49,383 bases of DNA from Konateibacter massiliensis (GCF_900184995.1 NZ_LT860099.1:2825445-2874827); one strand, 5' to 3'; positions 17,929 to 27,241 are shown, counted from the first letter of the stretch. Translations and numbers: made by a program. Notes: generated by a model from the letters alone, not told the origin.

Positions 17929-17947
17929 TAAAGGAGAGATAAGTATT

Positions 17948-19336
17948 ATGAAAAAGGCTAAAAAACTAGTTGCCTTATTAATGGCATCAACAATGGCACT
18001 GTCATTGGCTGCTTGTGGATCTTCTAACAGCGGATCAACTGCAACAGACTCCACAGCTACAACAGACACTACAACAGAGGCTGCTGATACAGCAAAAACA
18101 GAAGAAGCAGCAACTGACACAACTTCCGCAGACGGAAAAACAGTAATCACATTCTCATGGTGGGGTGGTGATTCAAGACATGAAGCTACTATCGCAGCGG
18201 TAGATAAGTTCATGGAGTTAAATCCAGACATCGAAGTTAAAACAAACTACGGTGCATGGGACGGATGGGAAGAGAAGATGGCAACTGGATTTGCTACAGG
18301 TACAGGTTCTGATGTTACACAGATTAACTGGAACTGGCTTACATCTTTTAGCTCAGACGGAAGTGTTTTCGCTGATTTAAATCAGTATTCAGACATCATT
18401 GATTTGACACAGTTTGATCAGACAAAATTGGATTTATGTACAGTGGCTGACAAGTTACAGGCAATTCCTGTATCTATGACAGGTAGAATCCTTTACTGGA
18501 ATAAGACAACCTTTGATAAGGCTGGTATCGAAGTTCCTACTACTTTAGCTGATTTAAAAGCAGCTGGTGAGACTTTCAAAACTGCTTTAGGTGATGAGTA
18601 TTATCCACTTGCTTTAGGCGAGTATGACAGAATGATTTTCATGGTTAGCTACTTAGAGTCCGTATACGGAAAGAACTGGGTAGAAGACGGTAAATTACAG
18701 TACACAGAAGCAGAAGTAAAAGAAGGCTTAGAATTCATTCAGTCTCTTGAAGATTCACATGTAATTCCTTCTATTGAGACAATCACTGGCGACGGTGCAG
18801 ACTCTCTTGACAAGAACCCTAAGTGGATGGGCGGCATCTATGCTGGTATCTTTGAGTGGGACTCTTCAGCTTCTAAATTCCAGTCAGCATTAAACGAAGG
18901 ACAGGAATTTGTTGTTGGTGACTACTTAACAGACTTAGGCGAGTATCAGGGTGGATTTACAAAAGTTTCTTTAGGATTTGCAATTTCTGAATCAGCAGCT
19001 AACAAAGAAGCTTGTGCTAAATTAATCAACTTCTTATTAAATGAAGAAGAAGGTATCAAGATTATGGCTTCTGAGAGAGGAATTCCTCTAAGTACAGCAG
19101 CATTAAAGATTTGTACAGACAACGACTTATTAGATGCAACAGTAGCAGAAGCAAACGGAAAAATTCTTGCTTGGACAAAATTCTCATTGGATCCTACTTT
19201 TGAGGATGCTAAGTTAAAGAACAACCCAGACGGCACATACTATGACGCTATGCAGGGATTAAGCTATGGTGATTATAGTGTTGACGAAGCTACAACTACT
19301 TTAATTGATGGAGTAAACGCAGTTTTAGCTAAATAA
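17948..19336 (+). CDS. Sugar ABC transporter substrate-binding lipoprotein
   Basis: The 462-residue protein has a lipoprotein signal peptide with lipobox LAAC (Cys23) and a Ser/Thr/Ala-rich linker, followed by a family 1 extracellular solute-binding domain (VITFSWWGGDSRHEAT onward). It would be anchored to the outer face of the membrane and capture oligosaccharides for the two permeases downstream. GH28 and GH105 genes in the same locus suggest oligogalacturonides or rhamnogalacturonan fragments. AAAGGAGAG precedes ATG 17948; a TTG-started extension to 17891 overlaps the operator site and is unlikely. Confidence 0.92.
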   Translation: MKKAKKLVALLMASTMALSLAACGSSNSGSTATDSTATTDTTTEAADTAKTEEAATDTTSADGKTVITFSWWGGDSRHEATIAAVDKFMELNPDIEVKTNYGAWDGWEEKMATGFATGTGSDVTQINWNWLTSFSSDGSVFADLNQYSDIIDLTQFDQTKLDLCTVADKLQAIPVSMTGRILYWNKTTFDKAGIEVPTTLADLKAAGETFKTALGDEYYPLALGEYDRMIFMVSYLESVYGKNWVEDGKLQYTEAEVKEGLEFIQSLEDSHVIPSIETITGDGADSLDKNPKWMGGIYAGIFEWDSSASKFQSALNEGQEFVVGDYLTDLGEYQGGFTKVSLGFAISESAANKEACAKLINFLLNEEEGIKIMASERGIPLSTAALKICTDNDLLDATVAEANGKILAWTKFSLDPTFEDAKLKNNPDGTYYDAMQGLSYGDYSVDEATTTLIDGVNAVLAK

Positions 19337-19370
19337 TCCTAGCACGGATTGATATATTTATAAACCAAAT

Positions 19371-19403
19371 ATGTCGCCGGATACTTCGGTTTCCGGCGAC
19401 ATG
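19371..19403 (+). promoter_or_regulatory. Strong intercistronic hairpin after the binding-protein gene
   Basis: ATGTCGCCGGA pairs perfectly with TCCGGCGACAT (11 bp, 10-nt loop) and is not followed by a T run. A GC-rich hairpin directly after a binding-protein gene usually protects its mRNA or causes partial termination. Either would give more binding protein than permease. Confidence 0.7.
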
Positions 19404-19424
19404 TTTAAAGATAAGGAGAAAATT

Positions 19425-20516
19425 ATGAAGTTTGACCAATATGTAGAATATCATTTAGCCCACTTTGAAAATGCAAAGTCTGACTGGAATTATGAAGATG
19501 GTTGTGTTTTACTGGGATGTGTTCAATTATATAAGGTGACAGGGAAGGATATGTACAAGAATTTTATAATTGAGTACATGAAAAAATTTATTAATGATGA
19601 TGGAAGCATCAATCATTTTGAAAAAGAGAATTATAACATTGACAGTATACATACTGGTAAAGTATTATTCTTCTTATACGATGAGACAAAAGAGGAAAAA
19701 TACAGACAAGCAATTGAAAACTTAATGGATCAGCTTAGAGATCACCCACGTACACAATGCGGCAGTTTTTGGCATAAAGCGATTTATCCGAATCAGATTT
19801 GGTTGGATGGTTTGTATATGGCACAGCCATTTTATATGGAATATGAAACAAGATATGAAAACAAAGAGCATTACGATGACATTATAAATCAGTTTAAGAA
19901 TGTTAGAGAATATATTTATGATGATGAAAAAGCATTATATTGTCATGCTTATGATGAGGCAAAAATCCAGATATGGGCAGACAGAGAAACAGGAAAGTCT
20001 CCTAACTTCTGGTTGAGGGCAATGGGTTGGTATTTGATGTCTTTAGTAGACACGATGGATGTGATGTCAAAAGAGATATTTGAGCAGTATAAAGTATTGG
20101 AAGATATTTTCAAAGAGGCTGTGAAAGGAATTTTACAGTATCAGGATAAAGAAAGCAAATTATTTTATCAAGTGATTGATAAAGGTGACATAGAGGGTAA
20201 CTACTTGGAGACTTCAGGCTCGGTAATGGTTGCATATGCAATTATGAAGGGATGTAGGCTTGGGGTACTTTCAAAAGAGAAATATCAAAGCGTTGGAGAA
20301 GAAATTCTAAATTCAATTATTGATCGTATGTTGATTGAAGAAGATAATGTTCCAAAACTAAGCCAAATTTGTTCGGTGGCAGGACTTGGTCCGAAAGACG
20401 AGCGTGACGGAAGCTTAGAATATTATTTTTCAGAGCCGATCGTGTGTGATGACCATAAGGGTTCAGGTGCTTTTATGATGGCATATGCTCAGATGCTATT
20501 GCTGAAACAAGCGTAA
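19425..20516 (+). CDS. GH105 unsaturated rhamnogalacturonyl/glucuronyl hydrolase
   Basis: The 363-residue protein resembles the YteR/YesR (GH105) family, an alpha/alpha barrel that removes the unsaturated uronic acid left at the non-reducing end of pectin fragments by lyases. Family landmarks visible are the WLDGLYMAQPF segment (with the likely catalytic aspartate), NFWLRAMGWYLMSLVD, and the C-terminal KGSGAFMMAYAQML. There is no signal peptide, so it acts on imported oligosaccharides. ATG 19425 has an AAGGAG site upstream; an upstream in-frame ATG at 19371 lies in a hairpin and is rejected. Confidence 0.9.
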   Translation: MKFDQYVEYHLAHFENAKSDWNYEDGCVLLGCVQLYKVTGKDMYKNFIIEYMKKFINDDGSINHFEKENYNIDSIHTGKVLFFLYDETKEEKYRQAIENLMDQLRDHPRTQCGSFWHKAIYPNQIWLDGLYMAQPFYMEYETRYENKEHYDDIINQFKNVREYIYDDEKALYCHAYDEAKIQIWADRETGKSPNFWLRAMGWYLMSLVDTMDVMSKEIFEQYKVLEDIFKEAVKGILQYQDKESKLFYQVIDKGDIEGNYLETSGSVMVAYAIMKGCRLGVLSKEKYQSVGEEILNSIIDRMLIEEDNVPKLSQICSVAGLGPKDERDGSLEYYFSEPIVCDDHKGSGAFMMAYAQMLLLKQA

Positions 20517-20545
20517 TGCACACGTTGAAATAAGGAGGATTTATA

Positions 20546-21481
20546 ATGGCGAAACAAGCTAATGCTACTACGGTAGCACCTACAAAGAAGAAAGGGTTTA
20601 AGAAGTTTGTAAAAGAAAACACAGGTTTCTTTTTCATTCTCCCTTGGTTAATAGGTTTTCTTATATTTAAACTGATTCCGTTTGGTTCATCTTTGGTTTA
20701 CAGTTTTACAGATTATCATCTATTTGACGGCATTACACAAGTCGGATTGATGAATTACACTGATATTTTTTCAGATAATAAAATTATGAAGGCGTTTGGA
20801 GTAACATTCAAATATTCCTTTATTACAGTTCCGCTAAAATTGACAGCGGCATTATTTATTGCGTATATTTTGAACTTTAAGATTAAAGGTGTTAACCTGT
20901 TTAGAACGGCGTACTATATTCCTTCTATTTTAGGTGGCTCTGTAGCAATCGCAGTTCTTTGGAAAGCGGTATTTAGAGATGAGGGTCTTATCAACACCCT
21001 TTTAAGCTACTTTGGTATAAACGGACCAAACTGGCTGTCTGATCCTTCCTATGCGCTGTTTATTATTTGTCTCTTAAGAGTATGGCAGTTCGGTTCTGCG
21101 ATGGTAATTTTCCTTGCAGCATTGAAAGGTGTTTCCGGAGACTTATATGAAGCAGCAGCAATTGACGGTGCAGGAAAATGGAGACAGTTCTTTAGCATTA
21201 CTGTTCCGCTTATCACACCCGTTATTTTCTACAACCTTGTAACACAGCTGTGTCAGGCGTTCCAGGAGTTCAACGGACCATACATCATCACAAAGGGTGG
21301 ACCGAGAAATTCCACAACACTGGTTTCCTTACTTGTTTACAATAACGCGTTCAAGAGTTATGAAATGGGTATGGCGAGTGCGATGGCTTGGCTGATGTTT
21401 ATTATTGTAATGGTACTTACCGTAATTGCGTTTGTCAGTCAGAAGCGTTGGGTATATTACGCAGATGATGAGGGGAGGTAG
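20546..21481 (+). CDS. Sugar ABC transporter permease (MalF/LplB type)
   Basis: The 311-residue protein has about six transmembrane helices and a long cytoplasmic N-terminus. The EAA loop (EAAAIDGAGKWRQFFSITVP) contacts the ATPase. It pairs with the next permease and with the binding lipoprotein upstream. An AAGGAGG site precedes ATG 20546. No ATPase gene is in the locus. Confidence 0.93.
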   Translation: MAKQANATTVAPTKKKGFKKFVKENTGFFFILPWLIGFLIFKLIPFGSSLVYSFTDYHLFDGITQVGLMNYTDIFSDNKIMKAFGVTFKYSFITVPLKLTAALFIAYILNFKIKGVNLFRTAYYIPSILGGSVAIAVLWKAVFRDEGLINTLLSYFGINGPNWLSDPSYALFIICLLRVWQFGSAMVIFLAALKGVSGDLYEAAAIDGAGKWRQFFSITVPLITPVIFYNLVTQLCQAFQEFNGPYIITKGGPRNSTTLVSLLVYNNAFKSYEMGMASAMAWLMFIIVMVLTVIAFVSQKRWVYYADDEGR

Positions 21482-21487
21482 AAGATA

Positions 21488-22345
21488 ATGGAATTAGGTA
21501 AGCAAAAATATATCAGCACATTTTTTCGATATTTTGTATTAATTTTGGTTGGTCTTATCATGGTGTATCCACTTATCTGGATGCTTGGTGCGACCTTTAA
21601 GAGTAATAATGAAATCTTCAGCGGAATTGGTTTTATACCGGCAAATCCTACACTGGATGGATATAAAGCAGCTATGAAGAGCTACGGCGGTGATATTAAC
21701 CTGATTAAATCTATGGTGAATACATATTCCTATGTTATTCCGAAGGTTGTATTTACGGTAATCTCCGCGACAATTACAGCATACGGTTTTGGAAGATTTA
21801 AGTTTAAAGGCAGAGATTTGTTGTTTGCACTTTTAATGTCAACTTTGTTCTTGCCACAGGTAGTATTGAATGTTCCACAGTATATTTTATTTAACAACTT
21901 TGGTTGGGTAGACTCTAGTTTATACTTACCAATCATCGTGCCTACACTGTTTGCAACAGATACGTATTTTGTATTCATGCTTATTCAGTTCCTTCGAAAT
22001 GTTCCGAAAGAGTTGGAGGAAGCGGCTAAGATTGACGGATGTAATGTTGTGCAGACATTATGGAAAATTATTGTACCAATGTTAAAGCCTGCGATGGTGT
22101 CTTGTGCATTATTCCAGTTTATGTGGTCATCAAATGACTTTATGGGACCATTGCTTTATGTATCCACACCGGCAAAATATCCTGCAGCTATCTTCGTTAA
22201 GCTTTCCATGGACGCAGATACGGGATTTGATTGGAACCGAGTACTTGCTACTTCATTGATTTCCATCGTTCCTTCACTTGTTGTGTTCTTTATGGCTCAG
22301 AGTACTTTCGTTGACGGTATTTCAGCAGGCGGTGTAAAGGGTTAA
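21488..22345 (+). CDS. Sugar ABC transporter permease (MalG/YtcP type)
   Basis: The 285-residue protein has about six transmembrane helices and an EAA loop (ELEEAAKIDGCNVVQTLWKI). It begins six bases after the first permease and completes the membrane channel. A terminator follows at 22432. Confidence 0.93.
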   Translation: MELGKQKYISTFFRYFVLILVGLIMVYPLIWMLGATFKSNNEIFSGIGFIPANPTLDGYKAAMKSYGGDINLIKSMVNTYSYVIPKVVFTVISATITAYGFGRFKFKGRDLLFALLMSTLFLPQVVLNVPQYILFNNFGWVDSSLYLPIIVPTLFATDTYFVFMLIQFLRNVPKELEEAAKIDGCNVVQTLWKIIVPMLKPAMVSCALFQFMWSSNDFMGPLLYVSTPAKYPAAIFVKLSMDADTGFDWNRVLATSLISIVPSLVVFFMAQSTFVDGISAGGVKG

Positions 22346-22431
22346 TGAATAAGAAGGTGGGAGCTTGGCTCACACTTTGCGCTCAATAAGAGAATAGTAT
22401 TAGATTACAGAAATATATAGAAAAAAAGAAG

Positions 22432-22463
22432 ATGGGATGTAGCAAGTGCTATGTCCCATTTTG
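22432..22463 (+). terminator. Intrinsic terminator after the ABC permeases
   Basis: ATGGGATGTAGC pairs with GCTATGTCCCAT (12 bp, two G-T pairs) around an AAGT loop and is followed by TTTT. It separates the transport genes from the GH28 unit. Confidence 0.8.
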
Positions 22464-22513
22464 TCAAAAATAGTGTGAAATATTAAAATTAATTTAGTAA
22501 AACATAATTCTTG

Positions 22514-22522
22514 TGATATAAT
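22514..22522 (+). promoter_or_regulatory. Extended -10 promoter candidate for the GH28 gene
   Basis: TGATATAAT is a perfect extended -10 about 50 bp before the GH28 start. The -35 region at 17 bp is poor. Confidence 0.5.
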
Positions 22523-22571
22523 TTACTGGGAGTTATTTACGTCAAAATATTTATTTAGCAGGTGGAAAAGT

Positions 22572-24134
22572 ATGAAGCTTAATTTATTAATGAAAACAGC
22601 ACGAAGCATATCGTTTGAAATAGAAGACGGAGGCATTGTTTTCACAGATCGGGAGTATGTGATTTGTGTCAACGGAGAAAAGCCGGAAGTTACAAATAAG
22701 GTTGTAAACAGCGTATTTAACTTAACTCCGAATACCCCATACAAGCTGGAAGTGAAGGGGAGAGAGGAAGCTGAAATACTGGAATTTACGACAGATTATG
22801 AGTTTGTCACTTTGAACGTAAAGGACATGGGAGCAAAGGGAGATGGTGTAAGTGATGATACCGGCTTTATTCAGGCGGCAATCATGGCTTGCCCTGCAAA
22901 CAGCAGAGTCCTTATTCCGGAAGGAACCTACAAGGTCACGAGTCTCTTTTTGAAAAGTGATATCAATATTGAGCTTGCCAAAAATGCAGTTATCTCAGCC
23001 GAAACAGACAGGGACAAATTTCCGAAGCTAGAGGGCTTGATTGAGAGCTATGATGAGACAGACGAGTATAATCTAGGCACATGGGAGGGAAATCCGCTTC
23101 CGATGTTTGCGGGGATCGTGACCGGTATCAATGCTAAGAATATTACCCTATATGGTGAGGGTGTGATTGACGGTAATGCAAGCTATGATAATTGGTGGTA
23201 TAATGCAAAGGTGATGAGAGGAGCTTTTCGTCCCAGAATGCTGTTCTTGAACCATTGTGAGCAGGTTAGCATACAGGGAATTAAGTTTCAAAACAGCCCG
23301 TCATGGAACATTCATCCGTATTTCAGCAATGATTTGAAATTCATTGATTTAAAGGTAGAAAATCCACAGGATTCTCCGAATACGGACGGCTTGGATCCGG
23401 AATCCTGTAAAAACGTATCGATTATCGGCGTACAGTTTTCCTTGGGAGACGATTGTATTGCGGTTAAGTCGGGGAAAATTTATATGGGAAGAAAGCATAA
23501 GACACCGTCAGAGAATATTTTGATTAAGCAATGTCTGATGCAGAACGGGCATGGTGCTGTCACAATCGGAAGCGAGATGGCAGGAGGCGTTAAAAACCTG
23601 ACTGTTCGTGACTGCCGTTTTGTGAATACAGACAGAGGGCTTAGAATTAAGACAAGACGAGGCAGAGGAAAAGATGCCATCATTGATGGAATTGTTTTTG
23701 AAAATATTTTGATGGACCATGTCATGTCACCGCTTGTATTGAATTGCTTTTATTTCTGCGATCCCGATGGACATACGAAATATGTATGGACGAAAGAGGT
23801 GCTTCCGGTAGATGAGAGGACACCGCAGATTAAAAAATTATCCTTCCGAAATATCAAGTGCAAAAACTGCCATGTGGCAGCGGCATATTTTTACGGTCTG
23901 CCGGAGCAAAAGATTGAGGAGATAGAGCTTAAGGATATTTCTTTTGAATTTGCAGACAATTGTAAAAAGGATGTTCCGGAAATGCTGGATGGAATTGAAC
24001 CGTGCAGCAGGATGGGAGTATATGCGAATAATATTGACAAACTGGTTATTCAGAATGTAGAAGTAAAAGGTCAGGATGGAGAGCCGTTTATACTTGAAAA
24101 TATTGTAAACGTTAATCAATTAGAGAAAAATTAG
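22572..24134 (+). CDS. GH28 polygalacturonase-family glycoside hydrolase
   Basis: The 520-residue protein has the GH28 parallel beta-helix signature in order: NTDGLDPE, SLGDDCIAVKSG, QNGHGAVTIGSE and RIKTRRGRG. These carry the catalytic aspartates, the histidine and the RIK motif. A short N-terminal fibronectin-like segment (about residues 1-80) precedes VKDMGAKGDGVSDDT, the usual start of the helix. There is no signal peptide, so it probably acts inside the cell as an exo-type enzyme releasing galacturonate from imported oligomers. It heads a unit with the isomerase-like and LacI genes. Confidence 0.94.
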   Translation: MKLNLLMKTARSISFEIEDGGIVFTDREYVICVNGEKPEVTNKVVNSVFNLTPNTPYKLEVKGREEAEILEFTTDYEFVTLNVKDMGAKGDGVSDDTGFIQAAIMACPANSRVLIPEGTYKVTSLFLKSDINIELAKNAVISAETDRDKFPKLEGLIESYDETDEYNLGTWEGNPLPMFAGIVTGINAKNITLYGEGVIDGNASYDNWWYNAKVMRGAFRPRMLFLNHCEQVSIQGIKFQNSPSWNIHPYFSNDLKFIDLKVENPQDSPNTDGLDPESCKNVSIIGVQFSLGDDCIAVKSGKIYMGRKHKTPSENILIKQCLMQNGHGAVTIGSEMAGGVKNLTVRDCRFVNTDRGLRIKTRRGRGKDAIIDGIVFENILMDHVMSPLVLNCFYFCDPDGHTKYVWTKEVLPVDERTPQIKKLSFRNIKCKNCHVAAAYFYGLPEQKIEEIELKDISFEFADNCKKDVPEMLDGIEPCSRMGVYANNIDKLVIQNVEVKGQDGEPFILENIVNVNQLEKN

Positions 24135-24145
24135 GAGGAAGGTTT

Positions 24146-24982
24146 ATGCAGTTAGGAATAAGATTACATGATGCAGTCGAACTGCCGTTGGAGGAAAGAC
24201 TTGCAAATATAAACAAACAGGGATTTAAGTGTGCGCATGTGGCACTCAAGAAGGTGATTTCCGAGTACTCAGCAGAAAATACTGCTTTAACTCCGGGACT
24301 TGCGATGTATCTTAAAAATTTATTTGCAAAAAACAACATTGATGTGGCGGTATTGGGATGCTATCTAAATCTTGCCACACCGGATGAGGCGGAGCTTAAA
24401 AAGACAGTGGAGACCTATATGGCAAATATCCGTTTTGCTTCTATTTTAGGATGTGGTGTGGTCGGAACAGAAACCGGTGCACCAAATACAGAGTATAAGC
24501 CGGTGCCGGAATGCAGAAGTGAGGAAGCTCTTCAGACTTTTATCACAAACTTGAAACCAATTGTAGAATATGCAGAAAAGATGGGAGTCATCGTGGCGAT
24601 TGAGCCGGTATTAAGGCATATTGTATACAGTCCGAAGAGAGCGCGTCAAGTTTTGGATGCGATACAGTCTCCAAATCTTCAGATTATACTGGACCCTGTC
24701 AACCTGCTTGGTATGGAGAATTATGAAAATAGAGAGGCTGTTATAGCCGAAGCAATTGAGTTGCTGGGGGAAGCGACGGCAGTTGTTCATATCAAGGATT
24801 TTGTTGTAGGGGAAGATGATTTGGTTTCGATTGCAGCAGGTACAGGAATTATGAATTACGAGAATTTACTTCGTTTTATGAAGAAGGATAAACCATATAT
24901 ACATGCAACCTTGGAGGACACCAATCCGGAAAATGCGGTAAAGGCAAGAAAGTATATTCAGGAAATATGGGACAATCTATAA
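24146..24982 (+). CDS. Sugar phosphate isomerase/epimerase-like TIM-barrel protein
   Basis: The 278-residue protein belongs to the xylose isomerase-like/AP endonuclease 2 superfamily. Likely metal ligands are seen in VAIEPVLRH, IILDPVNLLG, VVHIKDF and ATLEDTNPE. Such enzymes isomerise or epimerise sugars or keto-sugar acids. It starts 11 bp after the GH28 gene, with an AGGAGGAA site, so a role in processing galacturonate- or rhamnose-derived products is likely but the exact reaction is not known. Confidence 0.82.
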   Translation: MQLGIRLHDAVELPLEERLANINKQGFKCAHVALKKVISEYSAENTALTPGLAMYLKNLFAKNNIDVAVLGCYLNLATPDEAELKKTVETYMANIRFASILGCGVVGTETGAPNTEYKPVPECRSEEALQTFITNLKPIVEYAEKMGVIVAIEPVLRHIVYSPKRARQVLDAIQSPNLQIILDPVNLLGMENYENREAVIAEAIELLGEATAVVHIKDFVVGEDDLVSIAAGTGIMNYENLLRFMKKDKPYIHATLEDTNPENAVKARKYIQEIWDNL

Positions 24983-25026
24983 AACGGAAATGGCTGTCTA
25001 AATAAAAATCAGGTAGGAGAATGGGA

Positions 25027-26031
25027 ATGGCAGTTACAATAAAGGATATAGCAAAAAAAGCAGGAGTTTCTTATTCCACCGTGTCGAGAGCTTTAAACGG
25101 CGGAGAAAATGTCAAATCGGAAAAGAAAGAATTGATTATGAAGATTGCCAAGGAGGACGGCTATGTTCCCAATCAGGCGGCGATTAATCTGAAGCTTTCG
25201 AAAGCGCATACGTTAGGTTTGTTTTTCTCGACTATCAGCAAAGAAACCTCTCCATATGTACTTCATGATGTGGTATCAGGCATATATTCGGCAATTGGCA
25301 GTCAATACAGCGTCATTGTCAAAGGTATTGATATGCAGGAGGAGAATACCTTAAATCCAGCCATATTTGACGGACTTATTATACTGAGCCAGCGGACAAG
25401 TGATTCTGCTTTCATAGAGGAAGCGATTGCAAAGAAAATACCGTTGGTTGTAATCAACCGCCCTGTTTATTATGGGGTGTCAAATGTCTTGACAGATGAG
25501 GCACAGGGAATGAAAAAAGCAATGGAATTTTTGCTGGATAATGGACATAGAAACATTGCAATTATTGAATCAACTCAGACGCTGGACTCCACGAGAGCCA
25601 GGCATAGAGGGTGGGTTCAGGCTGTAGAATACTGCGGATTAGACCCAAAGAGTATGCCAATTGCGGTCGGAAATTACCGTTTCAACAGCGGTTATCTGGC
25701 AGCCAAAGAGCTGCTGGTACATAAGCCAACCGCAATTCTATGCTTCAACGATGAGATGGCGCACGGTGCGAGAAAGGCGATTTTGGAGGCAGGCTTGTCA
25801 GTGCCGGAGGATGTTTCCTTAGTCGGTTTTGATAATCTGGATGCTTCCAGATTCTCGGATATGCAGCTAACCACGGTGGAGAGAAACATGCTTAAGATTG
25901 CACAGACAGGAACCGAAGTGTTGTTAAAAAAGATTGAGGAGGGAGATACCTCCTGTGAGCGCATTTACCTTGATACCCAGTTGATTATACGAGATACGGT
26001 AAAGGATATCCGCGCAGGAAAGGCAGAATAG
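25027..26031 (+). CDS. LacI-family transcriptional regulator of the pectin locus
   Basis: The 334-residue protein has an N-terminal LacI helix-turn-helix (TIKDIAKKAGVSYSTVSRAL), a hinge helix region, and a periplasmic-binding-protein-like sensor domain (TLGLFFSTI to the C-terminus, with VPEDVSLVGFDN and ARKAILEAG). It would bind a sugar released from pectin and free operators. ATG 25027 suits the GGAG site better than ATG 25021, which lies only two to three bases after it. Candidate operators are the TTTGCAAA-centred sites at 17706 and 17905. Confidence 0.92.
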   Translation: MAVTIKDIAKKAGVSYSTVSRALNGGENVKSEKKELIMKIAKEDGYVPNQAAINLKLSKAHTLGLFFSTISKETSPYVLHDVVSGIYSAIGSQYSVIVKGIDMQEENTLNPAIFDGLIILSQRTSDSAFIEEAIAKKIPLVVINRPVYYGVSNVLTDEAQGMKKAMEFLLDNGHRNIAIIESTQTLDSTRARHRGWVQAVEYCGLDPKSMPIAVGNYRFNSGYLAAKELLVHKPTAILCFNDEMAHGARKAILEAGLSVPEDVSLVGFDNLDASRFSDMQLTTVERNMLKIAQTGTEVLLKKIEEGDTSCERIYLDTQLIIRDTVKDIRAGKAE

Positions 26032-26070
26032 TTACCAGCAAGCCTTTAACTTAATATTGTAAGATAAAAT

Positions 26071-26133
26071 AAGCCTATCAGAAAGATTGGAGAGAAATAG
26101 CTCTTTGCCTCTTTCAAATATAGGCTTTTTTTG
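26071..26133 (+). terminator. Intrinsic terminator after the LacI gene
   Basis: AAGCCTAT pairs with ATAGGCTT, and inner pairings GAAAG/CTTTC and AGAG/CTCT extend the stem. A run of T follows. Confidence 0.75.
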
Positions 26134-26153
26134 CTGTGACAGTTCAGCCATGC

Positions 26154-26299
26154 AGAAATGATTACGCAAAATTTATCGTAAGTGCTTGCACTTTAAGAAA
26201 ATTTTGCGTAATTATTTCTATAGGGCGAACGCCCTACATGAATAATGTGCCAATCATTTAGTAAGATACTTGGCGTATTTGCATATTCTGGCACATTAT
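26154..26299. repeat. Cluster of three palindromes (possible small repeat element)
   Basis: Palindrome 1 (26154-26219) has 21-bp arms matching at 20 positions, with an inner TAAGTGC/GCACTT pairing. Palindrome 2 (26221-26236) is TAGGGCG-AA-CGCCCTA. Palindrome 3 pairs ATAATGTGCCA (26242-26252) with TGGCACATTAT (26289-26299). No transposase is present. It resembles a REP/MITE-type element, but a single copy cannot prove that. Confidence 0.6.
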
Positions 26300-26416
26300 G
26301 AATGGCATGATTGAATGGCTGCTTTGCATTAACAATAGTAAGATGGAAGTATTGTAAATGAAGAGCCAATAAGGTAAGATGAGTGGTAAGGAAATGCAAA
26401 AAGGAGAGTTTTGATT

Positions 26417-27241
26417 ATGAAGCGGAATAAAGGGATAATTATATTGCTGTTGGCGTGTCTGATGGTAGCGGGATGTGGGCAGAGTGACTTTGATGCGGTT
26501 CAGGGAAATAAGGTGGAGAGTGAACAGGAAAGAAATGCAGAGAATCAGCAGGAGAGTACCTCAGCAGATGAAACGGCAACGGAACAAGAGCAAGAGAAGT
26601 CTTCCTCCAAAGCAGTACAAGATGTGACTTGGGAGGATGAAGTCCAACCAAATGCGAAAGAGGCAGAGGAACAAGAGACAGAAGAACAAAAGGCAGAAGA
26701 CCAAATGCAAGATACTGAGAGCACACAGATATCAGAGGCAGCAGGGCAGAACGATAGCGAAGCGGAGGCGACAAGTGATATGGAGACGAAAATTCTTGTA
26801 TATAAGGCAGACAGAAAGCTCGAGCTATGGCAAAACGGGGAGCTGGCCGAAACCTATCCCATCGGACTTGGAAAAAAGCCGGAGGGAAAAAAGGAAAAAG
26901 AGGGAGATAAAAAGACACCGGAGGGAGAATATTATGTTTGTGCGAGGAACCAATACAGCAAGTTTTACCTGTCTTTGGGAGTGTCTTACCCGAATATAGA
27001 AGATGCGAAGGCGGGGCTTGAAAGCGGATTGATTGATCAGAGCACCTACGACAAAATTGAGAGTGCAATTTTAAACGGGGAATGTCCTCCGTGGAATACG
27101 GCACTTGGCGGCGAAATTATGATACACGGACATGGCAGCAGCAATGATTGGACATTAGGCTGCATTGCGGTGGAGGATGAGGTAATGGACGTACTGTGGG
27201 AGTCTTGTGCAGTCGGAACCCGGATTGTTATTTACCCATAA
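26417..27241 (+). CDS. L,D-transpeptidase (YkuD) lipoprotein
   Basis: The 274-residue protein has a lipoprotein signal (lipobox VAGC, Cys20), a long Glu/Gln-rich linker (about residues 25-120) and a C-terminal YkuD domain. The catalytic motif is IMIHGHGSSNDWTLGCIAV, with the histidines and nucleophilic cysteine of the family. Such enzymes form 3-3 crosslinks in peptidoglycan or attach proteins to it. ATG 26417 is preferred over a TTG at 26411. The acidic linker would span the space between membrane anchor and cell wall. Confidence 0.9.
   Translation: MKRNKGIIILLLACLMVAGCGQSDFDAVQGNKVESEQERNAENQQESTSADETATEQEQEKSSSKAVQDVTWEDEVQPNAKEAEEQETEEQKAEDQMQDTESTQISEAAGQNDSEAEATSDMETKILVYKADRKLELWQNGELAETYPIGLGKKPEGKKEKEGDKKTPEGEYYVCARNQYSKFYLSLGVSYPNIEDAKAGLESGLIDQSTYDKIESAILNGECPPWNTALGGEIMIHGHGSSNDWTLGCIAVEDEVMDVLWESCAVGTRIVIYP

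Larger units (their letters stand above)
17540..17947 (+). other. Intergenic control region of the pectin-transport operon
   Basis: This AT-rich stretch of about 400 bp has no gene I can support. It holds a near-consensus promoter (17781-17809) flanked by two matching 24-bp operator-like sequences (17706 and 17905), and the AAAGGAGAG ribosome site of the binding-protein gene at its end. Confidence 0.6.
26032..26416. other. Structured intergenic region with terminator and palindromes
   Basis: This stretch of about 385 bp has no supportable gene. It contains a terminator (26071-26133), three adjacent palindromes (26154-26299), and an unremarkable AT-rich tail with the AAAGGAGAG site of the next gene. 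Minus-strand open frames here read through the palindromes and have no ribosome site. Confidence 0.6.

Noticed and set aside
19371-19403. ATG at 19371 as the start of the GH105 gene
   Set aside because: It lies in the arm of a perfect 11-bp hairpin and has no ribosome site; ATG 19425 has one and starts at the family's usual N-terminus.
26193-26399. Minus-strand 68-codon open frame
   Set aside because: It runs through the palindrome cluster and has no supporting ribosome site or family likeness.
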